Assembly: GCA_003049485.1 (NCBI GenBank) | Contig: PYST01000169.1 | Span: 21,725-85,724 of the forward strand | Length of the DNA: 64,000 nucleotides | Source of the DNA: Ophioceras dolichostomum | Taxonomy: Eukaryota > Ascomycota > Sordariomycetes > Magnaporthales > Ophioceraceae | Direction of reading: 5' to 3' | Shown: piece after piece, positions 32,643 to 43,580 of the stretch | How positions within the stretch are numbered: the stretch's first letter is position 1 | Layout of the letters: every line of letters starts with the position of its first letter | Notes under the pieces: generated by a model | The model's input: only the letters and a program-made list of their open reading frames with translations | What the model was told of the DNA's origin: nothing | Databases searched by the model: none | Position numbers and translations under genes: made by a program

Positions 32643-35193
32643 ACGCCGCTACCGAAACTAACACCACCCACACCAAAAGGTCCTCCAATGCCGCCAACAC
32701 CGCCGCTACCGCTATCCTCGTTCTTAACCGCGGTAACGGTAGCAGTAGCAGTAGTAGCACTAGCAGCCCCAGCCCCAGCAGCACCGTAAACGGTATGAGT
32801 AAACGACTCGAAATCATCCGGATCATCCAAATGCGCCGCCGCCCCACCGTTGCTCTCGACGAGCTGCTGTAGCGCCGCCGCGAACCGGCCCGTGGGCGGT
32901 CCTCCCGGCAGGGGCCGCTTCCACGCCTCAAGCAGGGAGGTGGGGTCGTCCCATGTGCCGTCGTCTGGAACGACTTGGTCTTGGTTGTCGTCGTTATCAA
33001 TGATGTCCACGGCGTTGTTGTTGTTGTTGGCATTAACAGTAGCAGCGGGCTGTTGTGGCGGTTGTGGTGGTGCTTGGACGGGTAGGTGGAGGAGCAGTTG
33101 TGACGGTGACGAAGAAAAAGAAGAAGAACCTCCGCCAGCGGCAACACCACCTGGGGTAGTAAAAGTGGAGGAGAAGGAGCCTTGTTGGCTACCGACTTTG
33201 CGGATGAAGTTGATGGGGCCGTCGGCACTGACGCTGCTGCTCGCATCGAATGACGAGTGCAGGGCACCACCTCCGCCGACGAGAGTCTCGTCCGCAGGGA
33301 AGATGGTGAGGTTGGGCTGGAGCTCTGTACAGCGCATGACGAGCTCGATGAGCTCTGAGTGGGTGAGGCCCGTGAGGTATGCGCGTTTCTGTTGGGTCGA
33401 GATCGGGTGGGAGTGATACACGATAGCTTTTGTCAGTGTCATGTGGATTCAGGTGACGGAGAAGAGTGGTGAAATTGGGGGTAATTAACATGAGATGGAA
33501 GCTGCTGCTGTGGCGGCTGGCCTTCTAGAAGCATAAGGCACAGAGATGGAAAGAGAAAGAGTTGTTTGCTTGCTTGCTTGGTTGTTGTACATACCTGTCC
33601 AGCCGTCCGTCCAGCCCAGCTAACGCGAGCATTCGGATTCGACTGCGCCCCCATCGGAGGAGGAGGAGGAAGCGGGGCTGTCGTGACAGCAGCAGCGGTG
33701 ATAGCCGGAGCCTTGCCGGCCCTCTTGTCATGGGCCGCATGTATCGCGGCGACGTGGCGGTCATTCTTCGGCTTGCAGCTCGAGCAGTGCCAGGCCCGCT
33801 TCTGGTCCGTCACGAACACCGAGTCGATGGGCGGGTGATGGCAGCTCTGGTGCCAGGCCTCGTTGCAGCCGTCGCAGAAGACCATCTGGTTGGTCGGCGT
33901 GTAGGCGAGCCGCGAGCACATCCGGCACATGGTGGCGTGCGCTGAAGACGACGAGTCCGCGCCGTTAGCGCCATGGTGATGGTGATGACTCCGGCGTCGA
34001 CTGCCCGCCGCCGCGGCGTCCATGGCCGCCGGGTCGTACGTCAGGGGCTTCTGGACCTGACGTCCGGACTTGGTCGTGGTGAGCGGCGTGGTGTTGTTGC
34101 CGCCGCCTTGGCCGTGGCCGCCGGGGCCGTCTGAGGGGAGAGGTAGCTCCTCGAGCTCTGATACGAGGCTGCCGTCGATGTCTGAGTCTGAGAGGTTGGG
34201 GTCGTCGCCGTTGCCGGTTCCTCCTCCTCCTAATGGGCGTTTGCGCTTCTGGCCCGCTCGGGCGCCGCCGCCGCCTTTGGCGCCTCCACCAGTTCCGGCC
34301 CCGGTCCCGGCCGCGATCTTTGACTTTTTGGGTGTGCCAGCGCCGGCTTTGCCCTCAGCGGCACCAGCTGCAGAAGAGCCAGCCGTTGTCTTTGCAGCTT
34401 TGCCCCGCGACCTGCCAGTCAGTCCAGCGTTAACGCGCTGTATGGCACTCAGTCCTGTGGAGGGGCGAGTCGGAGTGGACGCAGTGGACGTAGTGGCAGC
34501 AGGCGTCGATGCGAATGGCCTGGGAGAGGGCAGCATTATGGTAGAACCCGCACCGCCAGGCGAGGCCATCACCGTCGGCGAAGGCATCTGCATCGTCGAG
34601 GTGCTCATCGTACTCATAAGGCGCCTCTTAACTTCCTCGTACTCGGGAGTCTGTATCACGCCTCCGCGAGACGTCGAGGCCGCGGCGGCAGAAGCCAATG
34701 CTGAGCTGATGCTGCCGGGTTCGCCCTTCCGGACGCGGCTGAGGATCATCTGCGTCGCCGCCGACAACTGCGAGAACTGACTTGTGTATAACGGCTTCGG
34801 CGATGTGCTCTTGCTAGCAGCAGCAGCATCGAAGGACGCCTTTGCTGGGCTCGTAAACGCCGATGCTGAAGCTGCTGGGGTTGTGGCTGGCGATGACGAC
34901 GACAATATTGCTTTAGTCGACGCTTGACCGTGGTTGAAAACGGATCCGGACAGGGCAGACCTCGATATGGAGCCGGAACCAGATGCGGGTGCGGGTGCAG
35001 ACACGAGTCGCGGTGCAGGTGTTTCTGCTGAAGCAGGTGTCTTTGTTGACACTGGCGAATCAGAGCTCGGGCCAACAGCCATAGCCATAGTCACGGCCGA
35101 CGTCGACGACGTGTCATTGCCATTGCCATTGCCATTGCCATTGCCATTGCCATTGCCATTGGGGTCCTTTCCCCTCTCACCAGGGCCTGTCAT
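32630..35193 (-). CDS. PHD-finger protein, probable chromatin regulator
   Basis: Two exons, 35193-33595 and 33388-32630, give 785 residues to the first stop. The 206-bp phase 0 intron has a GTATGT donor and a CAACAG acceptor, so GRTAGQ continues into KRAYLTGLTHSELIELVMRC. A PHD finger occupies residues about 420-475 with the Cys4-His-Cys3 pattern: CRMC, CDGC, the HQSC pair and CSSC. PHD fingers read histone H3 tails. The block KRAYLTGLTHSELIEL followed by CTELQPNLTIFP is a helical region often found after this PHD type in ascomycetes. The rest is disordered: an Asn-Gly repeat near the N-terminus, Ser/Ala/Pro-rich stretches, and an acidic LSDSDIDGSLVSELEELPLP. The UAG stop sits in a hairpin loop and a long H1-like frame follows. 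Confidence 0.82.
35115..35161 (-). repeat. Hexanucleotide repeat encoding (Gly-Asn)n
   Basis: About eight copies of CATTGC/CATTGG-type hexamer (plus strand) inside the PHD gene; the minus strand encodes alternating Gly and Asn close to the N-terminus. Confidence 0.85.
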
Positions 35194-35711
35194 TCTGCCG
35201 ACGTCGACCAGGTTCTTTGGGAGGCAGCTAGCGACTCTCGAGTTCCTTTTTGTTGAACCGGGTGATAGTGGCAGAGTTAGATTTGGCTGTGGCCCGCTGG
35301 CTGGCTACGATAACCGACTTTTACTGGACCATGCTATGGGTGGTGGTTGCTAGGAGAATAATAAGACTGAAAAGACGATCAATCGAAATAACCAGCGAAA
35401 AGAACGAAATTGATCAATGCTGGCTACCTAGTCTTCCTCAGCGTGGCCCGGTTGAGAGAACAAACCATTGTCGTCCATGATGGGTCGTAAGAGACCGGGT
35501 CAAAAAATTCCACCACGTGATTTGCACGTGCACGTGATGGTAATGAGTTGCTACTGCACTGGGCTACTTAAGTACGTCTCTATCGGTTGAAATCAGGCGA
35601 TTTACGAGAGTTCGCGGCTGCTTGTGGAGGTTCCCAAATGTATCTATGGAACTCTATCTTTGCTCTATCTTGCTCTGAATTCCTGGCGACCTCACATCAC
35701 CTCACCTCACC
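35194..35711. other. PHD gene promoter / CoA-transferase 3' flank
   Basis: A 518-bp spacer between two minus-strand genes. It contains the E-box cluster and, at 35696-35719, a repeated CACCT pentamer run that overlaps the CoA-transferase stop. Confidence 0.5.
35514..35536. promoter_or_regulatory. Cluster of three CACGTG E-boxes
   Basis: CACGTG occurs at 35514-35519, 35525-35530 and 35531-35536, three copies in 23 bp and about 320 bp before the PHD start codon. CACGTG is the core site for bHLH factors such as Cbf1. The palindrome works in either orientation. It sits in the only spacer between the CoA-transferase 3' end and the PHD gene, so it most likely regulates the PHD gene. Confidence 0.5.
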
Positions 35712-37398
35712 TCACCTCACAACCCCCTTGTCCTTCAACTCTGTAATCCGCGCCTCGTCCATCCCAAGATGCTCCCTCAGGACCTCGTCCGTGTGCTGCC
35801 CCAGCGTGGGAGGCGCCGTCCGGATCCCGGGTCTGCTCTCGGAGTACTTCACCGGAGTGTTGACCAGTTTCATTGGTCCGCAGGCCGGGTGTTCCACCTC
35901 CCCGACCATGTTCCTCGCCCGCGTGTGTTCGAGGTTGAGCGTGGTCAGCACGTCGTTGACGGCTGAGTAAGGCATCCCGGAGCCCTCGAAGACGGCCAGC
36001 CACTCCCGCGTCGTCTTCTGGGTCGTGACGGCCTCGATTCGGACCTCCAGCTCGTCTCGGTGCGCCACCCGCGAGGCGTTGACGGCGTACCTGGCGTCCT
36101 CCTTCCACCCCGGGTGGCCGAGGCCGTCGCAGAGGATCCCGAAGAGGCGGTCGTTGCCGCCTCCGAGGAGAATATCTCCGTCTTTGGTCTTGAAGGACCG
36201 GTATGGGACGATTGATGCTTTGAAATCGGGGTTTAGCGTTAGTCACCCAGTTAGTCCTTTGCGTGGCTCCGGTGCACCCGCCGCGGCATATTCTTGATCG
36301 GGGAAAGCTTACGGTGGGCGGTGCCCCATCTGCCACTATCCTTCTCGCCGCTGATGAGACAGCTGCTGGCAATATTGGCCAACGTGGCGGTCTGACAGTC
36401 GCTGAGAGCCACATCGATGTGCTGGCCCCGGCCCGATTTCGCCCTAGCCAGCAGCGCAGCCATGATGCTGTTGCTGGTGTATAGGCCGGTGGTGAGGTCC
36501 GTCACAGCCACCCCGACCTTGACCGGCGGCCCATCCCGCGACCCCGTGATATGCATGAGACCGAACTCGGCCTCTACCATGACGTCGTAGCCAGCCCGGC
36601 TCGAGTAGGGGCCCGTCTGGCCATAGCCGGTGATCGAAGCGTAAATAAGCGCCGGGTTCACCTTGTGCACCGTCTCGAAGTCCAAGCCGTACTTCTTCAG
36701 CGAGCCGGGGAGGTAGTTCTCGACCAGGATGTCGCACTTGGCCGCGAGCTTGTGCAGGATCTCCACGCCGGCGGGGTCCTGGAAGGAGAGCGCGAGAGAC
36801 TTCTTGTTCCGGTTCGCCCCGAGGAAGTACGCCGACTCCCCCGGCCCTTCAAGGTCGGAGTCGATTTTGTAAGGCGCGTACGGGGGGCCCCAAGCACGTG
36901 TGTCGTCGCCACGCGTGGGATGCTCTATCTTGATGACCTCAGCACTGCCGACGATTCGTTCGTCTTAGAGCCTCAATACCTAATCCATCCAAGCCCGGCG
37001 AAACTAACAACCAAACTCTGTGCTGGAGGGGGAAGGGTAGGCAGCAAAAGGCTTGCTCACCCAAGATCTCCCAATATTTGCGTACAGTATGGCTATAGGT
37101 AGTCGTCAGCAGTAAAGTCAGCATAGGGATTTGCGCATTTTAGGAGCAGAGAAATGAACGGCTGGCACAAAGCGGCTGAGGACCTTACCCCTGCAAGCAC
37201 TCTTGTCATGTCAAGAACGCGGTATCCATGAAGTGGGAGTTTATCAACGGCGGTCTCGGGTGACGTCGACGCCTTCGGTGACAGTATAGAGGAACGCCGC
37301 GGTTGTGCCAAGTTAAATGCCTGCCGAATGGTTGTTGGCGGTTTCCGCACCGCCCTTGATAAGAAGCCGCGCACAGCAACCGGGCCAGCTGAAGCCAT
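35712..37398 (-). CDS. Family III CoA-transferase (CaiB/BaiF), probably mitochondrial
   Basis: Four exons (37398-37189, 37092-37061, 36944-36313, 36217-35712) give 459 residues. Exon 2 is only 32 nt yet is required: it supplies PYCTQILGDLG between RVLAG and AEVIKIEHPTRGDD. The introns are 96, 116 and 95 bp. The last junction restores GTAH-PSIVPYRSFKTKDGD. These are the hallmarks of family III CoA-transferases, which move CoA between carboxylic acids; the closest well-studied eukaryotic relative is the mitochondrial succinate-hydroxymethylglutarate/glutarate enzyme. The block GRGQHIDVALSD carries the Asp expected to form the acyl-enzyme intermediate. The first 45 residues are rich in Arg/Ser/Ala without acids, a good mitochondrial presequence. 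Substrates cannot be told from sequence. Confidence 0.9.
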
Positions 37399-38680
37399 CG
37401 TGTGTTGACGTCGCTGAAGAGAGAGTGTGTCGAGGTGATGAAGCCATGTCCCGAATCTGTCTTTCGTCCTTAAGTCGACGGGACGTGCGGATTTTGATGG
37501 CTACAGCTGGGCCGAGGACATGCGGGGTTTCGGGGTAGATTGGGCGCTAAGAGGCCGCTATCGGCAGTGTCCTGGCCCACTGTGGATTGTTAACCCAGCG
37601 TCCCAGCGAATGCTGACACTCGCTGGGGCGGCTACTGTCCGTCTATGCCTTCAAGTTTGCAGAGAGTGAAAACCGAGGTAGAAACAAAACGGCCAGAGAG
37701 CAACCTCCCTTCCTACCTAGGCAGTAGATCCCAGTTATGGACAATCAGCACAAGGGCTTCCTTCTAGATTCTAACTGTCATGGCGGATGGTGTATCAGAA
37801 TAGAGTGTATGACGAAGCAGGCAATGACAGTCTTAATACAGGGGTATAGTGTGGCTGTTCTAGGGGAATGTGCTGGAATGTGCTGTTCGTATACAGTAAG
37901 ATGAGACTCCAGAAATGCTGCGCCGTCCGTCCTCCGTCCGCACTTTTTCGTCATATTTCCTTCAACCGAGTTGGCACCAGAATTTGCCAATGAAAGATCT
38001 TTCTGAAGTCTTCGTAACAATAGCCTCTCAAACTCCCGACCTTGCCAATGTTTCCCATATTGTAGGTGCCTTATAAAAACATGACAGAGCGCGCAAAGCT
38101 GGCACCGCCGAGACCTCCATGATGATTGCTGGAGAGAGGTCGTAAATCCACAAAGCCTGGAAGGTTGATATGCTCGCCTTGCAGCAGCCAGTCCTAAACT
38201 CATTGGCTTCGTCCTGGTTTCGTGGCGGCAGGACTCGTGCGCATTCCGGGCGTAGAGGTCGCCGAGGGCTTCAGCGCCGCCATCGATCGTGAGCGATGGA
38301 CAGAACAGGTTCAAACCTGGTTCCGAGTCTGATCTCCTTCCACACCAATCGTGATCCCCTTGCCTTTGCTTAGTGGGTAGGTAGGTAGGCAGATAGAATC
38401 AGCCCGAAAGCGGTGATGATCTATCACCAGGCCAGACTAATAGTCTAAGGGCCCTATGTTGCTGTGAACTGGGAGTCCGTATGGCGGGGGCGGCGTGCGC
38501 GCCATCAGAAGAATGGTGGCACGGCGGCTAACGACATAAATGTAAGTGTAAGGTATGTATAATCCACATCCCGAGGTTGACGATGCTATCGTCGAACTCT
38601 CAACTGTTCGACACAACCTAATATACTGAGGAGAACGTGCACAGCGCTGGTTTGGGGTGGTGGTGGGTGCAGATGGAGGA
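37399..38680. other. Intergenic region
   Basis: No gene I can support. A 178-codon frame at 37778-38314 on the minus strand has no domain, composition bias or splice context suggesting coding. A GTAGGTAGGTAGG motif lies at 38376-38388. Confidence 0.5.
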
Positions 38681-39734
38681 TTAGCGAGGGCACTTATGTC
38701 TGCAGGCAAGGTGCGTATTTACGGTAACACCAGAGCGGGAAAGTAGATACATATGAGGAAAGCCGGGGAAACCCGTGAACTTACCCAGCAGAGCCCTGAC
38801 ATGCAAGGGCATAAGTCCTATACGGATCCGCGATGTAGGTCCCCGTGTAGGACGAACCCTCCGCCAGCTCGGCGATGATGAGGAACACGCATGCGGGGAT
38901 GTGCAGGCCGAGCACGGACAGCTCGGCCCCGAAGATGGCGCCCCAGTGCAGTCGCGGCACCAGGTGGTCTTTGTCGACTAGCGCGGCCGTTTCGATCGTG
39001 TCTAAACATATCGAAAGTATGGCCTTTTTGACGAGAGAGGGCCGAAGTTAGTAACATTTTCCCGTGCTCTCTCTTTCTTCCCTTCTGGTGGTCGCGTGAC
39101 GCATTCCCTTGGTTCCAGACTTCCAGGCGCTAGAAGGCTTCCAGGCAGCCCCTTGACGAACCAGCCCTACAGTGGTACCTTGTTCCCCACAGCCTTCTGC
39201 AGTGGCGCTTTACCGAGGGCTGGAGCTAGCTACCTTAGCTAGGAGGCACCACTGGGTGCATGTGGATCTGGTGAACTGAAACGTGGAATCGTTGGGGCTA
39301 AAGGGGGGGGGGGGGGGGGNAAAAAAAAGAAGAAGAAGAAGGAAAGAAAGGCAGGGAAAATGCGAGGTAATCTTGAAAAGGGGAACAGGAAATGTGAGAG
39401 GCAGAGGAAACTGAGAGAGGCTGGAAGGGCGGGGAGGGATTGGCCCTGGGAAAAGGGCCAGAGAACAGGAATAATGAATGCATGTGAAGAGTGACAGATA
39501 AGAGCGACGCAAGGCAGTGTGGAGCGCAAGAGACCTAGCAAAAGCTCCGAACGAGACGAGCGAACTTACAGCGGCGTATGACCATGGAAACGTCCGCTGG
39601 AACGTGACGCTTATGTAGAGCACGAAAACGAAGGCCAGCGTGCTCAGGATCGAGGCGACTGATCTGAGGGCGACCATGGAGACAGCTAGCTTGTCGGGGA
39701 CGCGAGGGCGGACCATGGTGGCTCGCTCGCTCAT
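38681..39734 (-). CDS. Small multi-pass membrane protein
   Basis: Proposed three-exon gene (39734-39570, 39023-38785, 38699-38681) of 140 residues. Exon 1 ends SYAA before GTAAGT. The 546-bp intron ends with a TTACTAAC branch point and a CAAAAAG acceptor. Exon 2 continues AILSICLDTIETAALVDKD. The last intron (GTAAGT donor, CTGCAG acceptor) leaves a 19-nt exon encoding only HKCPR after the junction. Hydrophobic segments are at residues about 20-42 (SILSTLAFVFVLYISV), 53-70 and 82-105 (GAIFGAELSVLGLHIPACVFLIIAEL). I recognise no family. An ATG at 39716 is an alternative start. Intron 1 contains the only ambiguous base in the window, so its length is uncertain and an exon could be hidden there. 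Confidence 0.55.
39303..39328. other. Homopolymer run with ambiguous base (assembly weak point)
   Basis: A long G run (39303-39319) abuts a single N at 39320 and an A run, followed by AAG repeats. This marks a poorly resolved homopolymer; true length may differ. It lies inside the proposed long intron of the small membrane protein gene. Confidence 0.9.
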
Positions 39735-41927
39735 CGCTCAACCCCCCTCCTCACCCCTCGCTCTCTCCTTTGTTTCCCGGCGTCTTTGGTCGTTGTCCGT
39801 CTGGCTAGTAGCGTGACCCGCTGGGTAGGCCGGAGTATATACTGCTGGGGTGTGCGAGCCGGCAGCCGTCCTGGCGAATTTGAACATGCGTGGCCCGGCC
39901 GGAAGGGAAGAGGAGCGCAGACGAAGGGGATGCCGGTGCCGGGGAATGGGCTCAGGAATTAGGTGGTGGTGGTGGCGATCGATGACCGGATGGCAAGCCC
40001 CTCTGCCCACTCAATTGGGCAATGGAGCGGTTTGTCTGCTGAAGCTGCCGTTGTCTTTTGGTCGGTGCTAGGTCTGGACGCAGGCCCGATTCATGGGTTC
40101 AAGGACGTTTCGGGCTTCGAGATTTGTCGCGTTTAGCTGGCAGGAGAGTAGCTGAGGTTGATGGTGAAGCTGCTCGTGTCCTCCGAGCGATGGATGAACC
40201 CCGTCTGGTGCCGGCACTGGAAAACGAATGGAGAAAGGTGGGGTAGGCTCAGACCCCAGGTGGCAGTGAGGGGTGTGGCGTGGGTTTGGGATAGCGTGTT
40301 TAACTGAGGAGGTGCCACAGGGGTTCGTCCAGCTTCTCTGAGAGCTGCCTGCTATTTTTGTTTCATCAAATTGGTCCCTGGCCGCCGCTCGTTTCTTTCA
40401 AAGGGTCGGAGTCGAGGAGGCACGGAGTCTCCCGTCGTTTGTCTAACCAAGGATGGAAATGCTCTTTGTTTTCTTGCCTTCATACTTCGAATGCCGGATG
40501 TCCTTGGGGGCGATCTGAGCTTTAGCTTTTCTACCTAAGACAGCTTGAGCTCGGGGTGACACCATGACATGCACTACATGCAGCTCGTTCCTCGGACTCG
40601 CGAGGAAGGCAGCCACGTAGGCAGCAAGGGCGACGGGTGACACAATCTACGGAGCACATACTTAAATCGCGTGGATCGGAACTGCTGGACGGCGGGGATG
40701 TCCAAGGGAGACACCGAATAGCAATGTGGTCGTGACGGAAAGTAGGGAACACCCGTAAAGCACAGTCAAATGATAGGCGGCGTGCGCTCCTTGACCTTCA
40801 TACCGCCGTACAATGATGACAACGAATGACGACTCGTATATCCTCTTTTTAACACCCAGTTCGGTCAAAGATTTGGCGACAGAGCCGATACAGGCGGTTG
40901 CCCAAGCCGCAGTTGCCCTGCGCGGACATGCTTAGCTGATATTCTTCCGTCGTAAGGGGATGGAGTGCGGGGGACTGCGGAATCGCGGATGCAGGTGAGA
41001 TGATCCTTGCGGATGGTCCGATGTGGCTTCCGTCGGTCCTACTGATTTACGGAATACTTCTTTTTGGCTCCTCGTCACTGGTCACCCGATAGTTCGGAAT
41101 TCGAAAGAAATTCTGAGGAAGGGCCCTCGCCCCTGGGAGAATATCTTATATTCACAGACCTGCAATATCTAGTCCATCTCTTCTGTGTTGTATGCCCCCA
41201 AAACAAGCCTATCTGCCATGGGGGACGCCGGCCGGGTGGATCCGAACCGGTGACGTGGAGACCGGCATGGGACCAGCCAGTTTCCTTGTCACCGAAGCAC
41301 GCCTCGGCACCAGGCTCTGCCAGGATCAACTAGCAGGCTCCGAGAAGGCATCAAGTATCCTTATTCCAGCATTCCAGCACAGTGTTGTGCGGCTAAAGGC
41401 TCGTTACTAATATGTACTACATGTAGCATAGGCACCTAGGTACCTAGACAAGAAAACACCAATGCCAGTTGCTGGCTTGGCGTGCCCAGTGTCACTGACA
41501 CCACCACAGTAAGACGAAGCTGCCTCCCCACACTCAGCCACGAGTGCATCAGAGACACGACGAAGACGGGTTTTATACCCGACACAACGATTACCTGAAA
41601 TCGACTCTCGACAAAGTTGAGATAACGTGTTACTCTTCATCTTACCCACGTTACTGTGCATCATCAATCGAGTTTGGTAGGCTCGATGGAACTAATTTAA
41701 TTAAAGTTATAAACCCAAGATGGCTCTCACGATCTTTGCCTCTGATAGACATTGTACAGGTCACCAACTTTGGACTCGCCATTGGACTCGGGCTGGCTGA
41801 AGAAGTTGTGACTTGTTGGCTACCGGACACATTATTTTATCCTTACTTGATTGCTTAACTACTCAAAATAGTCGTTGGACGTACTATACAGTAGGCACTA
41901 CCTACTACTTGTACCTACCCAGACGCA
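39735..41927. other. 2.2 kb intergenic region
   Basis: No supportable gene. The right part (41400-41927) is AT-richer and holds ACCTAGGTACCTAG at 41432-41445, a TATA box at 41708 and CTACCTACTACTTGTACCTACC just before the start of the next gene. Confidence 0.5.
41708..41713 (+). promoter_or_regulatory. TATA box of the three-module secreted protein gene
   Basis: TATAAA at 41708-41713 in an AT-rich context, about 220 bp before the start codon at 41928. Confidence 0.45.
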
Positions 41928-43580
41928 ATGCGCTCCTTAGCGGCCATAGTTCTGGCCCTCGGCCTGCCGGTGTTTGCCACTGCTGAGCCTAAGTCTGGGG
42001 GACCGATGTCCATTCTTCCCTACCGTCCTTCATATCCGACGAACCTGTTGCCGACTCCCACGCCGGGCCATGGATCCGGTCCAATTTTCAACAGTGCCGT
42101 CATTCCACCGGAATGTGTCAAGCTAAGCGGCCGTATGGGATGCTCCCGCCAAGGTCTTCGCATTTGTGAGTCCGAACACATCACAGCATAGTACTGAGTA
42201 CTATCCGACCCAAGTCCGTGAATCTTTCCTATCCATGATATTGACAAGAATCTCATCACTCCTAGGCATATATAACAATGCGAAGACCGGAAGAAAGTCA
42301 GGCAGGAGGATGGGCGGCATCTGCACCCCACGCTCTCGCCTGCCTCAGAGCCGGCCAATGCACGTGGCTCGTGATCCTGATCTGCTCGAGGGGACATACC
42401 TGCCTCCGGACGAGGCCGACTACGAGGGCGATGTCAATATCCCCGCCGTCTTCGCCCGTTCGCCCGTCGAATCAGACTCAGAGGGAGCGATGCTGGCCGC
42501 GAGAGCCACGTCTTCCGCTACCAAGCCCCCGACGAGCACATCCAAGCCTGCCAGTTCGAAGACGAGCCCCCAATCGCCAACTAAGACTCCCAAGAAGCAG
42601 CCTCCTAAGGACACCACGCCCATCACCGCCAGTGCCTGCTCCTCTCTCAAGGGTCGTCGACTCTGCTACAAGGGCAAGCAAGTCTGTAAGTTATACCATC
42701 CGTCTACTGACCACTGAAAGCAGCGGCGATGCATGCCCTTTCTATTCTGCAGGATATTTTCCCTTTTCTCTAATCAGCAGGTTATCCCACAGGCCTCTAC
42801 AACGACAAATCAGGGAAGCCCAAAGTCAAGCGCGTCCGCGGCGCCTGCAAGGCCCGCCCTCGCCGCCCGCAACAGCCGAGGCCGCAGCCGAAGAAGCCCC
42901 AGCAGCAGCAACAGCCCTGGTCGCCGCTCTACAGGCCCAGCTCGCCCTTCCCCCAGCGCCCAGCAGCAGCCCAGTACTACCGCCCGGGCCAGAACACCTA
43001 CGGCCACGGGTCTCAACCAGGAAACAGCCACAGGCCATGGGGATACAACCGCCGCCGCGGCACCGACGACATGCCGTCCACCACGGAACTCCTGAGCGCA
43101 CGGGACGAGAGTAGCAGCAGCAGTAACCCCTGGGACAGCAGTACCGACAGCGACAGCGACAGCACCGCCTCCTCCACATTCTCCGCATCCACAGACCTCA
43201 ACGCCCGTGACCTATGGGGCACGACCCCCGAATGCAGGGCCCTCGGCGGGATGACGACCTGCCTCGCCGGCCGGCGGACGTGTCGGTACATGGACAAGAC
43301 GACGCACAAGCCGCGGTACGCGCCCATGCCGGGCACTTGCGGTGGAGCAGCAGCAGCCGGCGGTATGAATAGGCCGCAAATCCCGCATCAACGGCCTCTG
43401 GTACCGGTGCACATGCCGCTGTTCAACTCTCGCCCTGTGAAGCCTGCTCCTTTTCGACCTGATGGCTTTCAGCAGCAGCAGCAGCAGCCTTGGCGCCGCC
43501 CTCAATTGAAGGCCAGGACGCCGTCGGTGCCTGAATGGGGTTCGGCGGCTGCTGATGCGGAGCCTGAATTTGAGTCCTGA
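41928..43580 (+). CDS. Secreted protein with three copies of a four-cysteine module
   Basis: Three exons (41928-42165, 42266-42685, 42793-43580) give 481 residues. A signal peptide covers residues about 1-19 (MRSLAAIVLALGLPVFATA). Three modules of pattern C-x6-C-x6-C-x14to16-C follow: one beginning ECVKLSGRMGC, one beginning ACSSLKGRRLC and one beginning ECRALGGMTTC. Each continues with C-x-Y, a Lys-rich loop and a final GxC. Pro/Ser/Lys-rich linkers separate them; the last linker has a Ser/Asp cluster and the tail is Gln/Pro-rich. Both introns fall after the first base of the third cysteine codon (T|GC) of modules 1 and 2; module 3 has none. I recognise no named domain. A role at the cell surface or in host contact is inference only. 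The frame at each junction is unambiguous. Confidence 0.78.

Noticed and set aside
32630..32671. A 42-nt intron (GTGGGT...TTAG) that would remove the PHD stop codon
   Set aside because: It would be phase 0 and end at the UAG, but it is at the lower size limit, has no branch point and a poor donor. I keep it as an alternative to recoding but do not favour it.
37778..38314. 178-codon minus-strand frame downstream of the CoA-transferase start region
   Set aside because: No domain, signal or compositional support; frames of this length occur by chance here.
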